Assembly (NCBI RefSeq): GCF_026213295.1
Contig: NC_079412.1
Coordinates: 6,023,762-6,087,761 of the forward strand
Length of the DNA: 64,000 nucleotides
Direction of reading: 5' to 3'
Source of the DNA: Gadus chalcogrammus
Lineage: Eukaryota > Chordata > Actinopteri > Gadiformes > Gadidae
Shown piece by piece: positions 32,746-44,553 of the stretch (the first letter of the stretch is position 1; the number at the start of each line of letters is the position of its first letter). Under the pieces are notes generated by a model. That model did not search any database, had not been told where the DNA came from, and was given only the letters and a program-made list of their open reading frames with translations. The translations under genes and the position numbers were made by a program.

Positions 32746-35675
32746 CTGCCAAGATTGGAGAAGTTATTGCCTTCACTTACTCGAGATGACATCAAGGATC
32801 TGTTTCATGGTCCTGAAAATGTTCACAGGCGGCGGGCTATATGGCTTGTTGTGAATAAAGATGAAACGTTAAATTGTTCCATATTATGCACATTAAGTTA
32901 AGATAATGATAAAATGTAAGTGCATCCACAGGTCTATGTGATAGCATCAATTTACAAATATTTTCATTTTAAAATTGTATTTATTTTAGCCAAAGCTCAT
33001 TCTTTGGTTAAAAAAAGGCTTGACCAGTCAGTGTAACAATAGTGTAAGTCCATATTTAAACAAAATTCAGCATGATCTCTGTTCTTCGTGGGCAGTTATA
33101 TAACAGTTTATTGTTATTGCACAGGGGTCTCATGTTGTATGGGCTTTACATTTTGGCTGGGCTATATGATTATTACAGAGCGAAAAACTCATTCTGTGGG
33201 AATATATTTATGACGGAAAGTTATCCTATGAAATATGTAAATGTGAATGTATTTTAGGTGGAGACTGCTGCTGAACTACCACAACCATCAGCGACTGGAG
33301 GCAGTGGTCCTTCACAAGAAGAGCCCAACCCCTCCAAGTTCGTGGTTATGTCCAGCCCAGAATACGTAGTTTACACAGACAGTGAACTTGAACAGGTGCG
33401 ACGCTCCTACTTCGAGCATAAACGGTTGGGGACAGAGAACATCGTGGATTTATCTAAGGAGCTCTTCTGCCGGCTCATTAGAAACACTATGTGTAATATG
33501 ATCTCAATTGCAAGAGCCACAAAAGATGCCAGATACCCCACAAGACCAGAGGTCAATGCCATGGCAAAGCGATTGGTGGAATATTATCCAATGCTAAAAG
33601 ACTGGGTAAGAATTTGTATCTCCCTTTTGCTTGTGTTTTTATTGTTATTGTGAAAACATTGTAATTTGTCATATTTTAATCTTTACTGTTTTTATGGCAG
33701 GGGCATGTTGCCAAAAAGCTCATGAAGAGGCTATCGAATGTAAGAAGCCCCAAGAAGGGCACTCCTACTGCAAAGAAACAACGGCGTGATGTTGGGGAAA
33801 TAACTACAAGTGACTACGACGGGGATTCAAGTGCTTCTACGGTCATTCTTGAGCAGTCCCCAGTCAGAGCCAGCACCCCAGTGCAACACCTGGATAGCAG
33901 TGATGAATGTATGTATCAAACGTAATACACTCTCTTTACATGAGTTTTTGTGGGAAGTAACAGCTAGTCTCAAGTTGTCGTGATGCATTTTTGATTACTG
34001 AGATGTGTGGGAGAGATTGCTATGCTCAATATACAAACAAAATAAAACGGGCCATGGGTAAGTGGCCTGTTAGTATTCTAACAATGCAATACTGTAGAAA
34101 AAAAAAATCCTAATAACCTCCTACTTAATTTGGAAACCTAATATTTCTTTACACCTCTAACCCTTTTTTAAATTATTATTCCTTTAGGTGGTTTGGGTGA
34201 CGTCTTGGACAGCCAGAAAAGCCAGGCAAGGCACTTCAAGACACTGCAAGAGATGTGCCGGTCCAAGAAGCCAAACAAAGCTTCAGTAACCCATTTGCTG
34301 AACTTGGAGTTTCAGGCGAGAAGACGCTTTATAACCTCTGACACTCTTAGAGAGCAAGACCGACCCAGCAAGATTCTGGAGGCATATTCCTGTTTCAAAG
34401 ACTTGGATCATGTAAGCAAATCCTCTCTTAACCAGTCCCGACCTTTTTGTAGCTTTCAGTACACGATTTGGGGCCGTTAGGGGCCTTTAACCATTAGGTC
34501 TTAATTGAACATTTACATTTAGTCATTTAGCAGACGCTTTTATCCAAAGCGACTTACAAGGGAGAATTACATTCAAGCTACATTGCTTTACAATGACATA
34601 CTTCACATTCACCCATTCATTCAATCAGTCAATCACTCACACACCGATGGCGGAGGCTACCATGCAAGGTGCCAACCTGCACATCGGGAGCAGTTTGGGG
34701 TTCAGTGTCTTGCTCAAGGACACGTCGGTGAGGTCAGAGAGAGCAGGGCTCGAACCACTAGACCGACTCCTCAACAACCGGCGCCACCACCAATGCGCCC
34801 CATCAGTCATCAACGTGTTGGACGTACTGGCAATGAAAGTAATTTACACCTGTTTTTGAATGTCTTTCAGGTCCTAGATGAGTTGCAAAGGATAATACAG
34901 CCAAACAATGCCCACTACATCTCGGAGATGAGGAAGAGATGGGACGACTTTTATTCAAAGGTCCAATTTTATGGGGTGATGAAGAAAGTGATGAGACCCC
35001 CTAAAACGTTGGATGGAGGTGAGGTCACTGTATACAGTACCTTGATTTGTCCAAGTTTATATTTTGAGATCTCATGATGAGTGGTTACTCATACCACCTT
35101 GTTTTGTGCTTTCTTTCAAAATAGTGGAACATGCCACTGCTGTGTTCAGAACCCTGCCACTGCTCTTCCCATCCAGCACTATGCCACCAAAGAAGCTGGG
35201 AGCAAGTATTTATTTTTTCTGTTCTATTTTGTGGTAAGCCTCTGTCATTTATACAAAAAGGTAGTGTTGTCAGTGACCTAATTGTTGTGTTTTTTTGGAT
35301 GTATCCCAGTCCAGGACAAGGTTTTTGTTTCTTGTGATTTCCTAAACTTCCACTCTTGTCATCTAGGCTTCAGAAGACCCTGATGCATACTTGCGCCAGC
35401 GACCCCTGTCCTGTCCAGTTTTGCTCGTCTATGAGGATAACTGCATGATCGCCATTGGAAACACACCAGTGACCACCTTTGACAGGAAGAAGTTTCATGA
35501 AGGCCTGCTCTACCTCTTGGGGTATTACTATTGCCTGCACCTCCCTTATCCAAAGTTCATTGCCACGCTGCTCTCAGTATTGCAAACTGAGGTTCTCCAG
35601 GACTCCCTCCATGACCGAGATTTAACTGCTTCCTACAAAAAAGCCATTGCCGAGTGGAGGTCCTTCATTGAGTGA
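32746..35675 (+). CDS. Seven-exon gene resembling fish SAMD3-like proteins
   Basis: Exons are 32746-32850, 33258-33605, 33701-33908, 34188-34411, 34871-35018, 35125-35205 and 35374-35675. All have AG acceptors and GT donors and compatible phases, giving about 471 codons without a stop and ending TGA. Exon 1 (LPRLEKLLPSLTRDDIKDLF) looks like a link following a SAM-type domain; the true start is not found and probably lies upstream. Exon 2 contains RYPTRPEVNAMAKRLVEYYP, exon 3 a lysine-rich then acidic/serine-rich linker, and the last exon GYYYCLHLPYPKFIATLLSV and YKKAIAEWRSFIE. From memory this layout resembles uncharacterised fish sterile-alpha-motif 3-like proteins of unknown function. A SINE lies in intron 4. 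A polyadenylation signal AATAAA is at about 35909. The family name is tentative, the gene structure solid. Confidence 0.75.
34500..34830 (+). mobile_element. SINE-like element in intron 4
   Basis: It begins GTCATTTAGCAGACGCTTTT ATCCAAAGCGACTT (two adjoining blocks), a very common fish LINE/SINE tail, and ends near a CTCGAACC motif that looks like a tRNA B box in reverse. The same organisation appears at 52.7-52.94 kb. Confidence 0.65.
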
Positions 35676-36655
35676 TTGACTATTGATATCTCTAACTAAA
35701 AAAACAACTCAGTTTGAGAGTCAGGCCCATGTTAGCCACGTGTTTGCTGAGGTCCTTCATTGAATATGTTACTGTTTGAGGAAGACCCGTGTTAATGACA
35801 TGTTTGTTTCTGTCAAATTCAAAACAGCAGCTGGAAGTGTTTTGTTGTGTTTTTATTATTTTAGTTTTTACATTGTTTGAATAGCTGCATATTTTCTCAA
35901 ATCTCTTAATAAACAAAATGCTAAAAACAAGATGCTTCTGGTGCCTTAATTTGAGACAAATGAACTTATTTTTATTGTGCTGTTTTAAGATATTGTGTCT
36001 TGTTTTAAAGGTATTAATTCTTAAAGTCAGCTCAATTATTAGAATAATAATCTTATTTCAAGACATAAAGTCTAATAGTCAGCTAATTAAAAGACTAAAT
36101 TACTAATTTTAAGTTACTCTGTCTTGCATAAATATGATTGTATTGCTTGTAGTAAGCTCAGTTTGCTCAAATTCTAGCCTATTTGTCTAGTTTTATGGCA
36201 CATTATGATTTTCCAGTGGCTAGACTGTAGTTTTAAGATTTCTAACCTAGTACATTTTGCTTAGCCCATTGACAGATTTTTTCGCTCAATACAAGATCAT
36301 TTGGCTAGATTTAGGAATATTAGGATTATTTCTAGAAGGGCCTTTTTTTGCGGTGTACCGTGTGTTTCTGTCTTCCCTGGGGCGCACCTGCTCCTATACA
36401 GAGTAGGCGTGGCCTATATGACGTCGTATATGCTCTGGTGGCTATGATCTGAGAGCCCGCCTCCGGCTTCCTCATGTGTGAATATGCTGCCATCTTGTGG
36501 CCATGAGCAGTTATTACAGCTTATATATTTGTTCCTACTCCCTTGTGGCAATGTGCGGATATACAGCTTACATGCTTATTTTCGTGACAGTGTCAACAAT
36601 CATAGACAGTCTGCATAAATGGAGAAGGCGCTGTCATCTTTACTGTTGATATAAC
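35676..36655. other. 3' UTR and AT-rich intergenic DNA
   Basis: The first 240 bases after the stop at 35675 up to the AATAAA at about 35909 are the likely 3' UTR of the preceding gene. The rest is AT-rich with no exon. A stretch ending AGAAGGGCCTTTTTTTGC near 36350 looks repeat-like. Confidence 0.5.
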
Positions 36656-36659
36656 TATA

Positions 36660-37165
36660 CATAATAACCTATATAATAAACTATAAATCCCTACATGGTT
36701 TAGGCCCAAAATATTTAACTGATATGCTTCCACTACATAAGCCTTCTAGACCACTAAGATCCTCTGAGACCAATCTGTTAATTATCCCCAGAGTAAACAC
36801 GAAACATGGGAAAGCAGGATTTAGTTACTATGCAACAAATAGCTAGAATAAACTCCCTGAGGATTTAAGACTTGCCCCAACTCTGAGCACCTTTAAAACA
36901 AGACTGAAGACTTTTATGTTTGCTTTAGCTTTCTGCCAAATCTTAAAAACATGGCACTTTCTAAAAAGCTTTTCTAACTTTGCCTTTATTTTCTATTTTA
37001 ATACTAAAATGCCCTTTTTAACTTTCTATTTTACTAATTTCTTTGCATATGTTTTCTTTTACTTATCTATTATTTTATTTTATTTTTATGACAATGTTTA
37101 TATGTGAAGCACTTTGAGTCTGCCTTGTGTATGAAAAGTGCTAGATAAATAAAGTTATATATACA
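36660..37165 (+). mobile_element. 5'-truncated LINE (L2/CR1 group) 3' end
   Basis: Translation gives the last part of a reverse-transcriptase protein: PSRPLRSSETNLLIIPRVNT then KHGKAGFSYYAT, LPEDLRLAPTLSTFKTRLKT. The 3' UTR follows and ends GTGAAGCACTTTGAGTCTGC ... AAATAAAGTTAT, typical of fish L2/CR1 LINEs. Small changes break the frame. Only the 3' end is present. Confidence 0.75.
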
Positions 37166-37265
37166 AATATATATACTTGATCACTGGGACACTTTCCCTT
37201 TGTTTACATTACATTTCTGGTACTTAGCCACTTTATAATTAACAATTTACTCTTTAAATATTGTT

Positions 37266-37340
37266 TATACCAGTGGTTCTCAACAGGTCTGGCCTTGGGA
37301 CCCACATTTACCATGTCATTATGTCGCACTCGCAACCCAT
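37266..37340 (+). mobile_element. hAT-type terminus fragment
   Basis: The sequence CAGTGGTTCTCAACAGGTCT and following GGGACCCACATTT is the usual start of vertebrate hAT MITEs. The other end is not visible. The sequence passes into a retroviral-like pol fragment. Confidence 0.4.
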
Positions 37341-37545
37341 TTTTATTCAAACCAAGGAAATTTCTGTCACCAGACTTTTTTCAATGCGCCTACCTATTCT
37401 GCGACAGTTTATCACCAAAGCAGGACACCGAAAAGCCATCTTGGAATGGACCCCTGAGGCGGAAGAGGCATTTACCAGACTAAAACAAAGCATGTATAGT
37501 GCCGCGTCCCTGGCCGCCCCAGACTTCAAGGAACCCTTTTACTTA
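37341..37545 (+). pseudogene. Small retrovirus-like pol fragment
   Basis: About 65 codons resemble the region just after the reverse-transcriptase palm of endogenous retroviruses or Ty3-type retrotransposons (a tryptophan/glutamate/alanine-rich segment leading to a leucine-rich, proline-aspartate motif at 37440-37545). There are no LTRs and no other retroviral genes nearby. It is a relic and stops where the Harbinger end starts. Confidence 0.45.
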
Positions 37546-37845
37546 AGGTGGGAACACACCAAACGCGTTACCCGCGTAAGACGCGTATAAAATCGGCAAC
37601 TTTTCCATAGGGAACCATTGGTTTACGCGCGTATGAGCTGCGTAGATGCGTTACATGCGCTAAAGCAACATTGTAGCCGCGTATGAGCTGCGTATATACG
37701 CACCTAACGCACCCACGCGCCTACACAAGGAGTTCAAAAAATTGAACTTTTTACGCTCCTACGCATGACGATTAGCCGCGTTGCCCAATCAGCGTTGAGC
37801 TTGACCCGACGTCACTGGCAGAGAGACGGAGAGGACAGAACAGAA

Positions 37846-40604
37846 ATGGAGGACCAAAACCTGATAGTAGCAGTGTGCAGCCGTCCTGTCCTGTACGACA
37901 CAACGATGGTGTTGTACAGGGACAGGAACAAAAAAGAGAGGGCGTGGGTCCACGTGGCCGAGGATACTGGCTTTCCTGGTAAGATCAGTGAATAATGTGC
38001 ATGTGTATTTTGCTTGGCTTCAGCTTGTGTTCTACTATGAAAAAAGTTAGCGCCGGTTAGCGGTAGCACCAGTTAGCAGTAATATTAAGTGATACTACTA
38101 CAACAGACTGTCCCGCTTGTCAGGTTACACAACTTAATATGTATATATGTTCTTGTCAGTGGACGTATGTCGCAGGAAGTGGAAGTCGCTCAGGGACAGG
38201 TATATGAGAGAGAAAAAGAGGGAAAAAGAGGGAAAAAAGAGCGGGTCAGCGGCAGGGACAGTGAAGAGATGGAAATTCGCTGGGGTCCTGTCCTTCCTCG
38301 ACCCCTTTGTCACCCCGAGGGAGACCAGCAGCAACTTACCTCGGGGGGCAGAGGAGGTAGAGGAGGACGGGGCTCCAGAGACTTCACTGTCAGGGGCAGG
38401 AGAAGATGAGGAGCTTGAGGAGGCAGCAGCAGGGCCATCGCACAATACAGGTTTGTTGACAAGTGAAGACACGTACAGCTTCTGTATTATGGCCACAGGA
38501 ACGGTTTACAGTGCGGCACGATTCTGTCTATCTTTAATGTGCTGTAATATAGATCCATGGACGCTGGAAGTGGGGGGGCTGGGGGGGATGCAGCCCCCCC
38601 TGGTGGCGAGAGGCTGAATGTGAAATGCAAAAACCCCCGTGGAAATAAATAAATAAATAAATACGCACGCCCAAACAAGTGGTCTTTTCAAGGACGTAGG
38701 AAATCTACTCCATCTCGCTCTTTCCTTGCCCATCTCAGTGGCCTCATCAGAGAGGTCATTCTCTGCACTGCGCCGCTTGAAGACCTGGCTGCGCAACACC
38801 GTCGTACAGAGAAGACTCACTCACCTGGCCCTTCTACATATGCACCAGGATATTCTGGATTAGGGCCCGACCGATATTGATTTTTGAGTGCCGATGCCGA
38901 TTATTTTCAGAGAAAAATTACCATTACGATTTAATCGGCCGATTAAAAAAAAAAAAAAAAAAAGCATATAAAACGTAGTTTTTGATACCTTAAATATACT
39001 TTAAACACTTTTGACAAATATGTGAATTGAATGCAGAACCTTTGAGTGTTTTAGAATACATTTACAGTCAAAAATGAGTGTAATGTAAAATGTAAAATAA
39101 ATAACTAACTCCCAATGTGCTGCGCTCGTGAGCAGTGACTAACACGTGCGTGCTGAGCAGTATGGTCTCACCGTTAGAGTCTACAGTATAACAAATTAAT
39201 ATGGCCTGGGACCTGAAGAAAAACAGGCACAACATGCTAAAACAACGCGTCTTGTGTACATTGCTTCGGAGTTTGGAGGAAGGAGTTTTTTTTCTTAACG
39301 TTAAGTTTGTTAAAACTATCAAATCAGTTAGCCTCATCTAGGCTATGTTACTTGTTCATAACACTGTCTAATGCATAATATCAGTACCTTGTGCGTGTCA
39401 TTAAATATTTGAGGTCTTAATTGAAGACATATTCTGAGAAATACTTGCATTTCATGTGTGATTCAATGAAGCACATTCACAAGTTGGCCTTATGGTGTAT
39501 TTCTAAAACCTCTGGTCTAATACAGGTTGGTTGTGATGACATCTCATTATAGCCTTTATCACATGATTACTAGGCATATAAATAACCAAGTGTAACACCC
39601 TATCGAGAACGTTATTTATTTATGTTTGACCTTTCGCATTATGACGTCATCGGAACGTTTCTCAGCCCCCCCAACTGTGAATTACTTCCAGCGTCCCTGT
39701 ATAGATCATGCATATATCATCCAAGCAAAAAAAAACAAGTCTTCTTTCTCAATAACATAGACCAGCCCAGCAGTGAGTCAGACCCAGAGGACGCTGATGC
39801 TGCTCCTGCTCCTGCCCCTGTCCCTGTCCCTGCCGCTGGCCCTTCCTGTGTACCTGTCCCTGAGGCTGGCCCTGCCCCAAGACCACAGAGCGGTATGTAC
39901 AGGACAAAGATGTATAGCATTAATTTCAGGGGTTCAACTATGTTTATGGCTAACCGTTTAAGCTTTAACTGATAAGAAGACGGTTTATGGATTACTACTA
40001 GGGCCGTCAAGCAATTTAAAAAATTGATCAAATTAATTACAGGCTCTGTGATTACTGTGATTCATCTAGATGAATCTGTGATTCATCTAAATTAATCGCA
40101 TACCTATACGACACTTTTATGCCTGTTTATAAACAGCTGTATAGCCTACCGTTTGTTTCTCTCCCTTCTCTCTCTCTCGTAACTTCTTGATCCTCCCCTG
40201 ATTAATTAATCGAAATTAACGCGTTCATTTGAAAGCCCTAATTACTACTAAGTTAAAGTTACAACACTTCAAACCAAACACACATGCATGTTCAACAGGC
40301 TTTTCACTTGTGAAGTATTGCAACTTACAAATTATGGTGTTTTACATTCCATACAGGGACGAAGAGGAAGAGAGCCAGGGTACCAGAGGGGAACACAAAT
40401 ATGCAGGGAGCCATCCTCCAGGCCCTGCAGAGGCAAAATGCTGTGCCTACCCCTACCCCGCTCTCTGGGAATGAGCACTTTGTCATGGGCCTAGTTCCTT
40501 CCCTGGAGAGATTGCCACCTGAAGTACTGGAGTACGTTAAATTCAAAATTCGTAAGGTCATATTTGACACTTCTAATTTCACCCTTAATTTGGAACCTGT
40601 TTAA
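37846..40604 (+). CDS. Harbinger MADF/BESS DNA-binding protein, four exons
   Basis: Exons 37846-37978, 38160-38450, 39761-39892 and 40357-40604 join with GT-AG borders and correct phase to give about 267 codons. The MADF (Myb/SANT-like) domain spans exons 1 and 2: LIVAVCSRPVLYD, ERAWVHVAEDTGFPG, then VDVCRRKWKSLRDRYMREKK and KRWKFAGVLSFLDPF. Exon 3 is a proline/alanine linker after an acidic stretch. Exon 4 ends in a BESS-type motif (HFVMGLVPSLERLPPEVLEY VKFKIRKVIFD), a protein-interaction helix pair. In Harbinger elements this protein brings the transposase to the nucleus and to the ends. No lesion is visible, in contrast to its partner. It could also have been kept as a host gene. Confidence 0.85.
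38690..38862 (+). pseudogene. hAT transposase C-terminal fragment
   Basis: The frame PISVASSERSFSALRRLKTW LRNTVVQRRLTHLALLHMHQ ends at a TAG. It is the hAT dimerisation region (SSERSFSALRRLK). Only this part remains, and it lies in intron 2 of the MADF gene. Confidence 0.75.
38862..38960 (+). mobile_element. hAT-type MITE terminus
   Basis: The sequence TAGGGCCCGACCGATATTGA followed by GCCGATGCCGATTA and a poly(A) run is a common fish hAT MITE start. The other end is not seen. Confidence 0.45.
39999..40240 (+). mobile_element. 242-bp hAT MITE with exact 8-bp target duplication
   Basis: The element starts TAGGGCCGTCAAGCAATTTA and ends CATTTGAAAGCCCTA. Both flanks are ATTACTAC (39991-39998 and 40241-40248). 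It lies in intron 3 of the MADF gene. The interior contains tandem GTGATTCATCTA units. Confidence 0.85.
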
Positions 40605-40954
40605 GCTTATTAGCTAGTGGTGGTGACAATCTCTCCAGGGAAAGAACTAGGCTGATGTCACTGTTCTACTGTTAACTGTTAATTTGTTATTGTTCTGTTA
40701 TGTTTATATTATATTGTTCTTATGTTATTTTTATTATTTATATTTTTATAATTATTTTTGAAATAAAATATTTCTCACAACTCTTCTCTCAATATATGAT
40801 TTTAAGATCTAGCATGCATGGACACAAATATACATTTTTAATAACACTACTTAATTGAACAATTTTAATAACAATTTAATAATAATGAAGGAATCACTTT
40901 TGTTTTGTGTGGGTGGCTCTTAAAAGAGCCGTTTTGGGGTTGTTGTGCACTGCA

Positions 40955-42340
40955 CTATACGATGGTGTCATGCCACGAGAGGGTCCCTTCTGCAGAGAAG
41001 TAGGAGGTGAAGGTCTCGCGGATCCGGATGGCCTCTCTCCCGGCGTTGTTGGCAGCCACTCTCCCCAGCCCTGGCAGAGGCAACACCACACCAACAGGGA
41101 GGCAATCTCTCACTGCTGCTGTTGGTGCTGTTCTGCGGAGGAGGTTGTGGAGCACACAGGTGGCCTTGACGCATCTCTCCGCCAGCTCAGGACGGACCTC
41201 GATGACCCTCCGGTAGATCCGCCACTGGGAGGAGAGGATGCCGAAGGCGTTCTCAACCACCAACCGAGCCCGGGACAGTCGGTAGTTGAAAACGCGCCGC
41301 TCTCGGGGGAGGATGCGTCCGGGGAATGGCCTCATGAGGTCGGTCCGTAGCGGAAAGGCCTCGTCCGCTACAAACACATGAGGCAGGGGTCCTCTCTGCG
41401 CAGCCGCTGACAGTACTCTGTCAGCAGGGAGCTTGAGATCGCCAGCTCGGAGGGCCTGACCAAACACAGAGTTGGCCAGAATTCCTCCATCACTGGTTCT
41501 CTCATAGCCCCCCACATCGATGATGCGGAAGCACTTGTCTGCGTCGACAACTGCCAAGAGAACAATGGAAAATGTTCCCTTGTAGTTGAAGAACTGCAAA
41601 CCGGAGTTCACAGGGGCCTTCAGAACAACATGCTTCCCATCGATGGCACCGCAACAGAGAGGGAAGTTCCACTGCTCCTCGAACTGCTGCGCAATCACCC
41701 TCCAGTCCTCGGTAGTGGGCACAGCCATGAACTCCTCCACCAGGCAGTACCATATAGCCATCACCCCATCGGACACGATGGAAGCCACGGTGGAGGCCCC
41801 GACCCGGAAGCTGGTGGCTATCTTCCGGAACGAATCGCCAGTAGCCAGGAATCTGCTACACATGAATAATTTATTTTAGCCTTATTGAGAATTGTAGTTG
41901 TATACCAAATATGCAGGCCAATTATCTTACTGATATCACTGCACAGGTATATGTCTTGACTAGTGTTTACAGTGCATTTTGCATCAGCTTATTTTACTTT
42001 CAAAAGCATGACAAGGAGGTCAAGAATGAATATGTTGACTCATATTCAAACTCAGGTGACATGCATGTATATGAAGATTTGCGTTTAGGTTGAAACCATA
42101 GATATTATATAAAAAACACTGTTGAAACACTGGTTGGAGCATTGACAGGAAATGCATAGCAGGTAGGTGCAAGAGGGGAAACAGATGTGCGGAGTTCTTG
42201 GAGCAAGTGGTGAAACTCACCCAGCTGTGGCCGTCTCCAGGGAGGATGTCGTGCACCCAAACACGACGGCGTTTGCATTTGCGACGCTCCTCGGACTCCC
42301 ACAGCAAATAAAGCGCAGCGATGGTGGCGATGTCAGCCAT
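40955..42340 (-). pseudogene. Harbinger DDE transposase, apparently lacking one exon
   Basis: Exon 1 (42340-42221) encodes MADIATIAALYLLWESEERR KCKRRRVWVHDIL and ends at a GTGAGT donor in phase 0. The catalytic exon is open from about 41863 to 40955: FLATGDSFRKIATSFRVG (helix-turn-helix), FPLCCGAIDGKHV (first Asp), IDVGGYERTSDGGI, FVADEAFPL (second Asp) and YRLSRARLVVENAFGILSSQ (Glu). The family normally has about 50-60 residues between these parts, and the 360 bases between the exons contain no such frame. The acceptor phase does not fit exon 1 either. An exon has probably been deleted, so the gene is likely dead although the catalytic domain is intact. Confidence 0.8.
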
Positions 42341-42430
42341 GTTTCAGCAAAAGAAAAATAGCGGGGGAAAAAAAGTTTTGGGCGGGCTCATCTAGGAGCG
42401 TAGGCGCGTAGCTGCGTAGGACCATTTTTG

Positions 42431-42786
42431 ACACAAAATGGTCAAGCAACATTTTAGCTGCAATACTCTGGGTCATATTTGTGCTTCGCAATATTTAGCA
42501 ACTGCCCAGACAGCCATCCAGTTACCATGGCAATGGCTATCCTACTGTAGGTGTTCCACGTACGTCCGTCAAAATAAAAGTCTGACATCAGATCGGTGGC
42601 CTAATCACTGGGACTATTTTTAGCTTTTCTATTGTTAACTTAGTTAGGCTGTGGAACAACTGCGATGATGAGCGGAAAAAATTGACCACAATATTAAAAC
42701 TAACAAAAAGTCCTCAGAAAGAAAATATTGAATTGTTATGAGCTGGAGCAGTGTATTTCTGTACATGTATTGTTTGATAGTTTTGT
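42431..42786. other. Gene-free stretch
   Basis: No exon seen. A short hairpin (GACCATTTT / AAAATGGTC) lies at about 42419-42442, just at the presumed right border of the Harbinger element. Confidence 0.4.
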
Positions 42787-43814
42787 TTAAAGGAGCCATA
42801 TTATGGCGTTTTCACAACAAGTAAACATAGTATTTGAGTTCCAGGAAACATGTTTTTGAAGCTGTTTGCTGGAAATAAATTTTAGGAAAAGAAATCTTGC
42901 CTACCGCTATTCCCCTCTGTTTCAGTCCCTTCAGAATGCGCTGTTTCTGGTGTCTGTAGCTTTAATGCAAATGAGCTGCTGCCCATTGACCAATGAGCTG
43001 TCAGACTGAACCACAGCATGGTGAAGGGATTGTTGCCATTTGCGGACTCCTGGAGCTCTGTATCTATATAATATAATATAATAATAATATTATATATACA
43101 TATTATATCTAATATCACGGCCAAAAGCTATGTGCGCCTCGGATGATATTATGAATTACAAAGACTGCGTCTGACGTCTCTGGCACTTTTGCAACAAGTA
43201 AAGACTCCGGGAGCTGAGATGCTGTACTGCCGCCGAGCTCCCCACACCGGAGCTGCCAGACTGCCGACTGCTGCAGAAGCCTTGTAGCAGTCCAGCCGCC
43301 GTTGAAGCCGTCAGGCCGGCAGCTCCGGGAGCTGAACTGCCGCCGAAGAGTCCTCCGGGAGCTGAAAAGTCTGGCGGGGATAGCTCGGCGGCAGTCCGGC
43401 GGCTCAGCTCCATGAGTACAAACCCTTTCTTGTCCATGTCTCCTCCTCCGGACTCTTCGGCGGCAGTCCGGAGCAGGGAGGGAAAGGGATTGTACTCCCG
43501 GAGCTGAGCTGCCGCCGAGTTCCCCCTGCCGGAGCTGCACATCCGCTGGTCCACAAAATCGTATCTATGCTCTGATTGGAGGGGATTGGGTAATTGGGAG
43601 GTAATATTCAACTGTGCCCCCTTCCTACTTAGGAGGGGGCGCCGAAACCGACTCGCTCGTTTGGTAACTGTAGGCGGGGTACTTTCAGAAATGCATATTT
43701 CACTCAAAAAATTTACAGACTTTTTCAAAGATTGTATGCGTGTAAGAGCACCAGAGACCCAAAACAACAACCCAAATCCCAGGAAGTGTTGTTTTCATAA
43801 TTTGTCCCCTTTAA
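42787..43814. mobile_element. TTAA-flanked MITE with GC-rich centre
   Basis: The termini AGGAGCCATATTATGGCGTT and, reversed, AGGGGACAAATTATGAAAAC are inverted and directly bordered by TTAA (42787-42790 and 43811-43814). This suits Kolobok or a related TTAA-targeting group. The inner part (43160-43530) is made of repeated CTCCGGGAGCTGA and GCCGCCGA units. The two long frames there are by-products of this repeat structure. Confidence 0.7.
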
Positions 43815-44345
43815 TATGTTCTTGTTTAATCTGTAATATATTTTTTATGCTGACAATACTATTGTTTATTGTTGCTCGTCGTCTGTTGTACAGGCCTCTG
43901 ACCTTTTACAGTCTGCATTTGTTGTTGTTCAGTCAAGTCTTCAGCAACCGAAGTTGGTATTAAATACAGACACAACGAAACTCGTGTTGAGTTACCGCCA
44001 AATCTACTCAACAGCATATATTTTATTCACATATATACGTCTGTGTGTATGTGTGTGTATGTTTGTGTGTGTGTGTGTGTGTTTTTATATCTGAACAGTC
44101 AATAAATGATACCGAACCACTGGACAATCCCCTCATCCCCACTTTAACAATGGCCATATTGCACAATACAATTTGTATATCTCCCTGTTTATGCAGTTTT
44201 TATTGTGTATACATTTAATTTCTTATATAGTATTTTACTCTATTTTATTTATTTTTTTAAGCACAGAACATACAGAATATGCTAACCTTTCACTGCACAT
44301 CCTGTATGAGTATGTGACAAATAAAAACCTTTGATTCTTTGAATA
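43815..44345 (+). repeat. GT repeat and probable LINE 3' tail
   Basis: A GT/ATGT microsatellite occupies about 44042-44084. The following segment to 44340 ends GTATGTGACAAATAAAAACC TTTGATTCTTTGA, a form usual for the 3' end of fish LINEs. There is no reverse-transcriptase frame in front of it, so this is a short truncated copy at most. Confidence 0.4.
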
Positions 44346-44553
44346 TATATAGTATCTATCTCACATATACATGTATATCACAGTCATGACCTATATTATT
44401 GATGATTAACTTAATTATTAACTTAATTAATGTGTGTATATATATATATATACACAAAATATATATATATATATAAACTCACACATATTTATATTATTCT
44501 AAATAAACATCCATAATCCTGTAGGAGTATTGATGTCAGCGGCAAGAGGGATA

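Larger units (their letters stand above)
37546..42430. mobile_element. Two-gene PIF/Harbinger transposon
   Basis: The left end reads TAAGGTGGGAACACACCAAACG and is followed by many short repeats of ACGCG, CGCGTA and GAGCTGCGTA. The right end, at about 42385-42430, has the reverse pattern (GGAGCGTAGGCGCGTAGCTG CGTAGG), but an exact terminal match is not visible, so the right boundary is approximate. Inside, a MADF/BESS gene (plus) and a DDE transposase gene (minus) converge, the usual organisation of animal Harbinger elements. A hAT MITE and a hAT transposase fragment lie in introns of the MADF gene. Confidence 0.75.

Noticed and set aside
43115..43770. Frames of 141 and 204 codons in the GC-rich MITE centre
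   Set aside because: They arise from repeated GGAGCTG/CCGCCG units and carry no recognised domain.
44042..44084. CRISPR-like regular repeat
   Set aside because: It is a GT/ATGT microsatellite; no spacer structure, and the DNA is eukaryotic.
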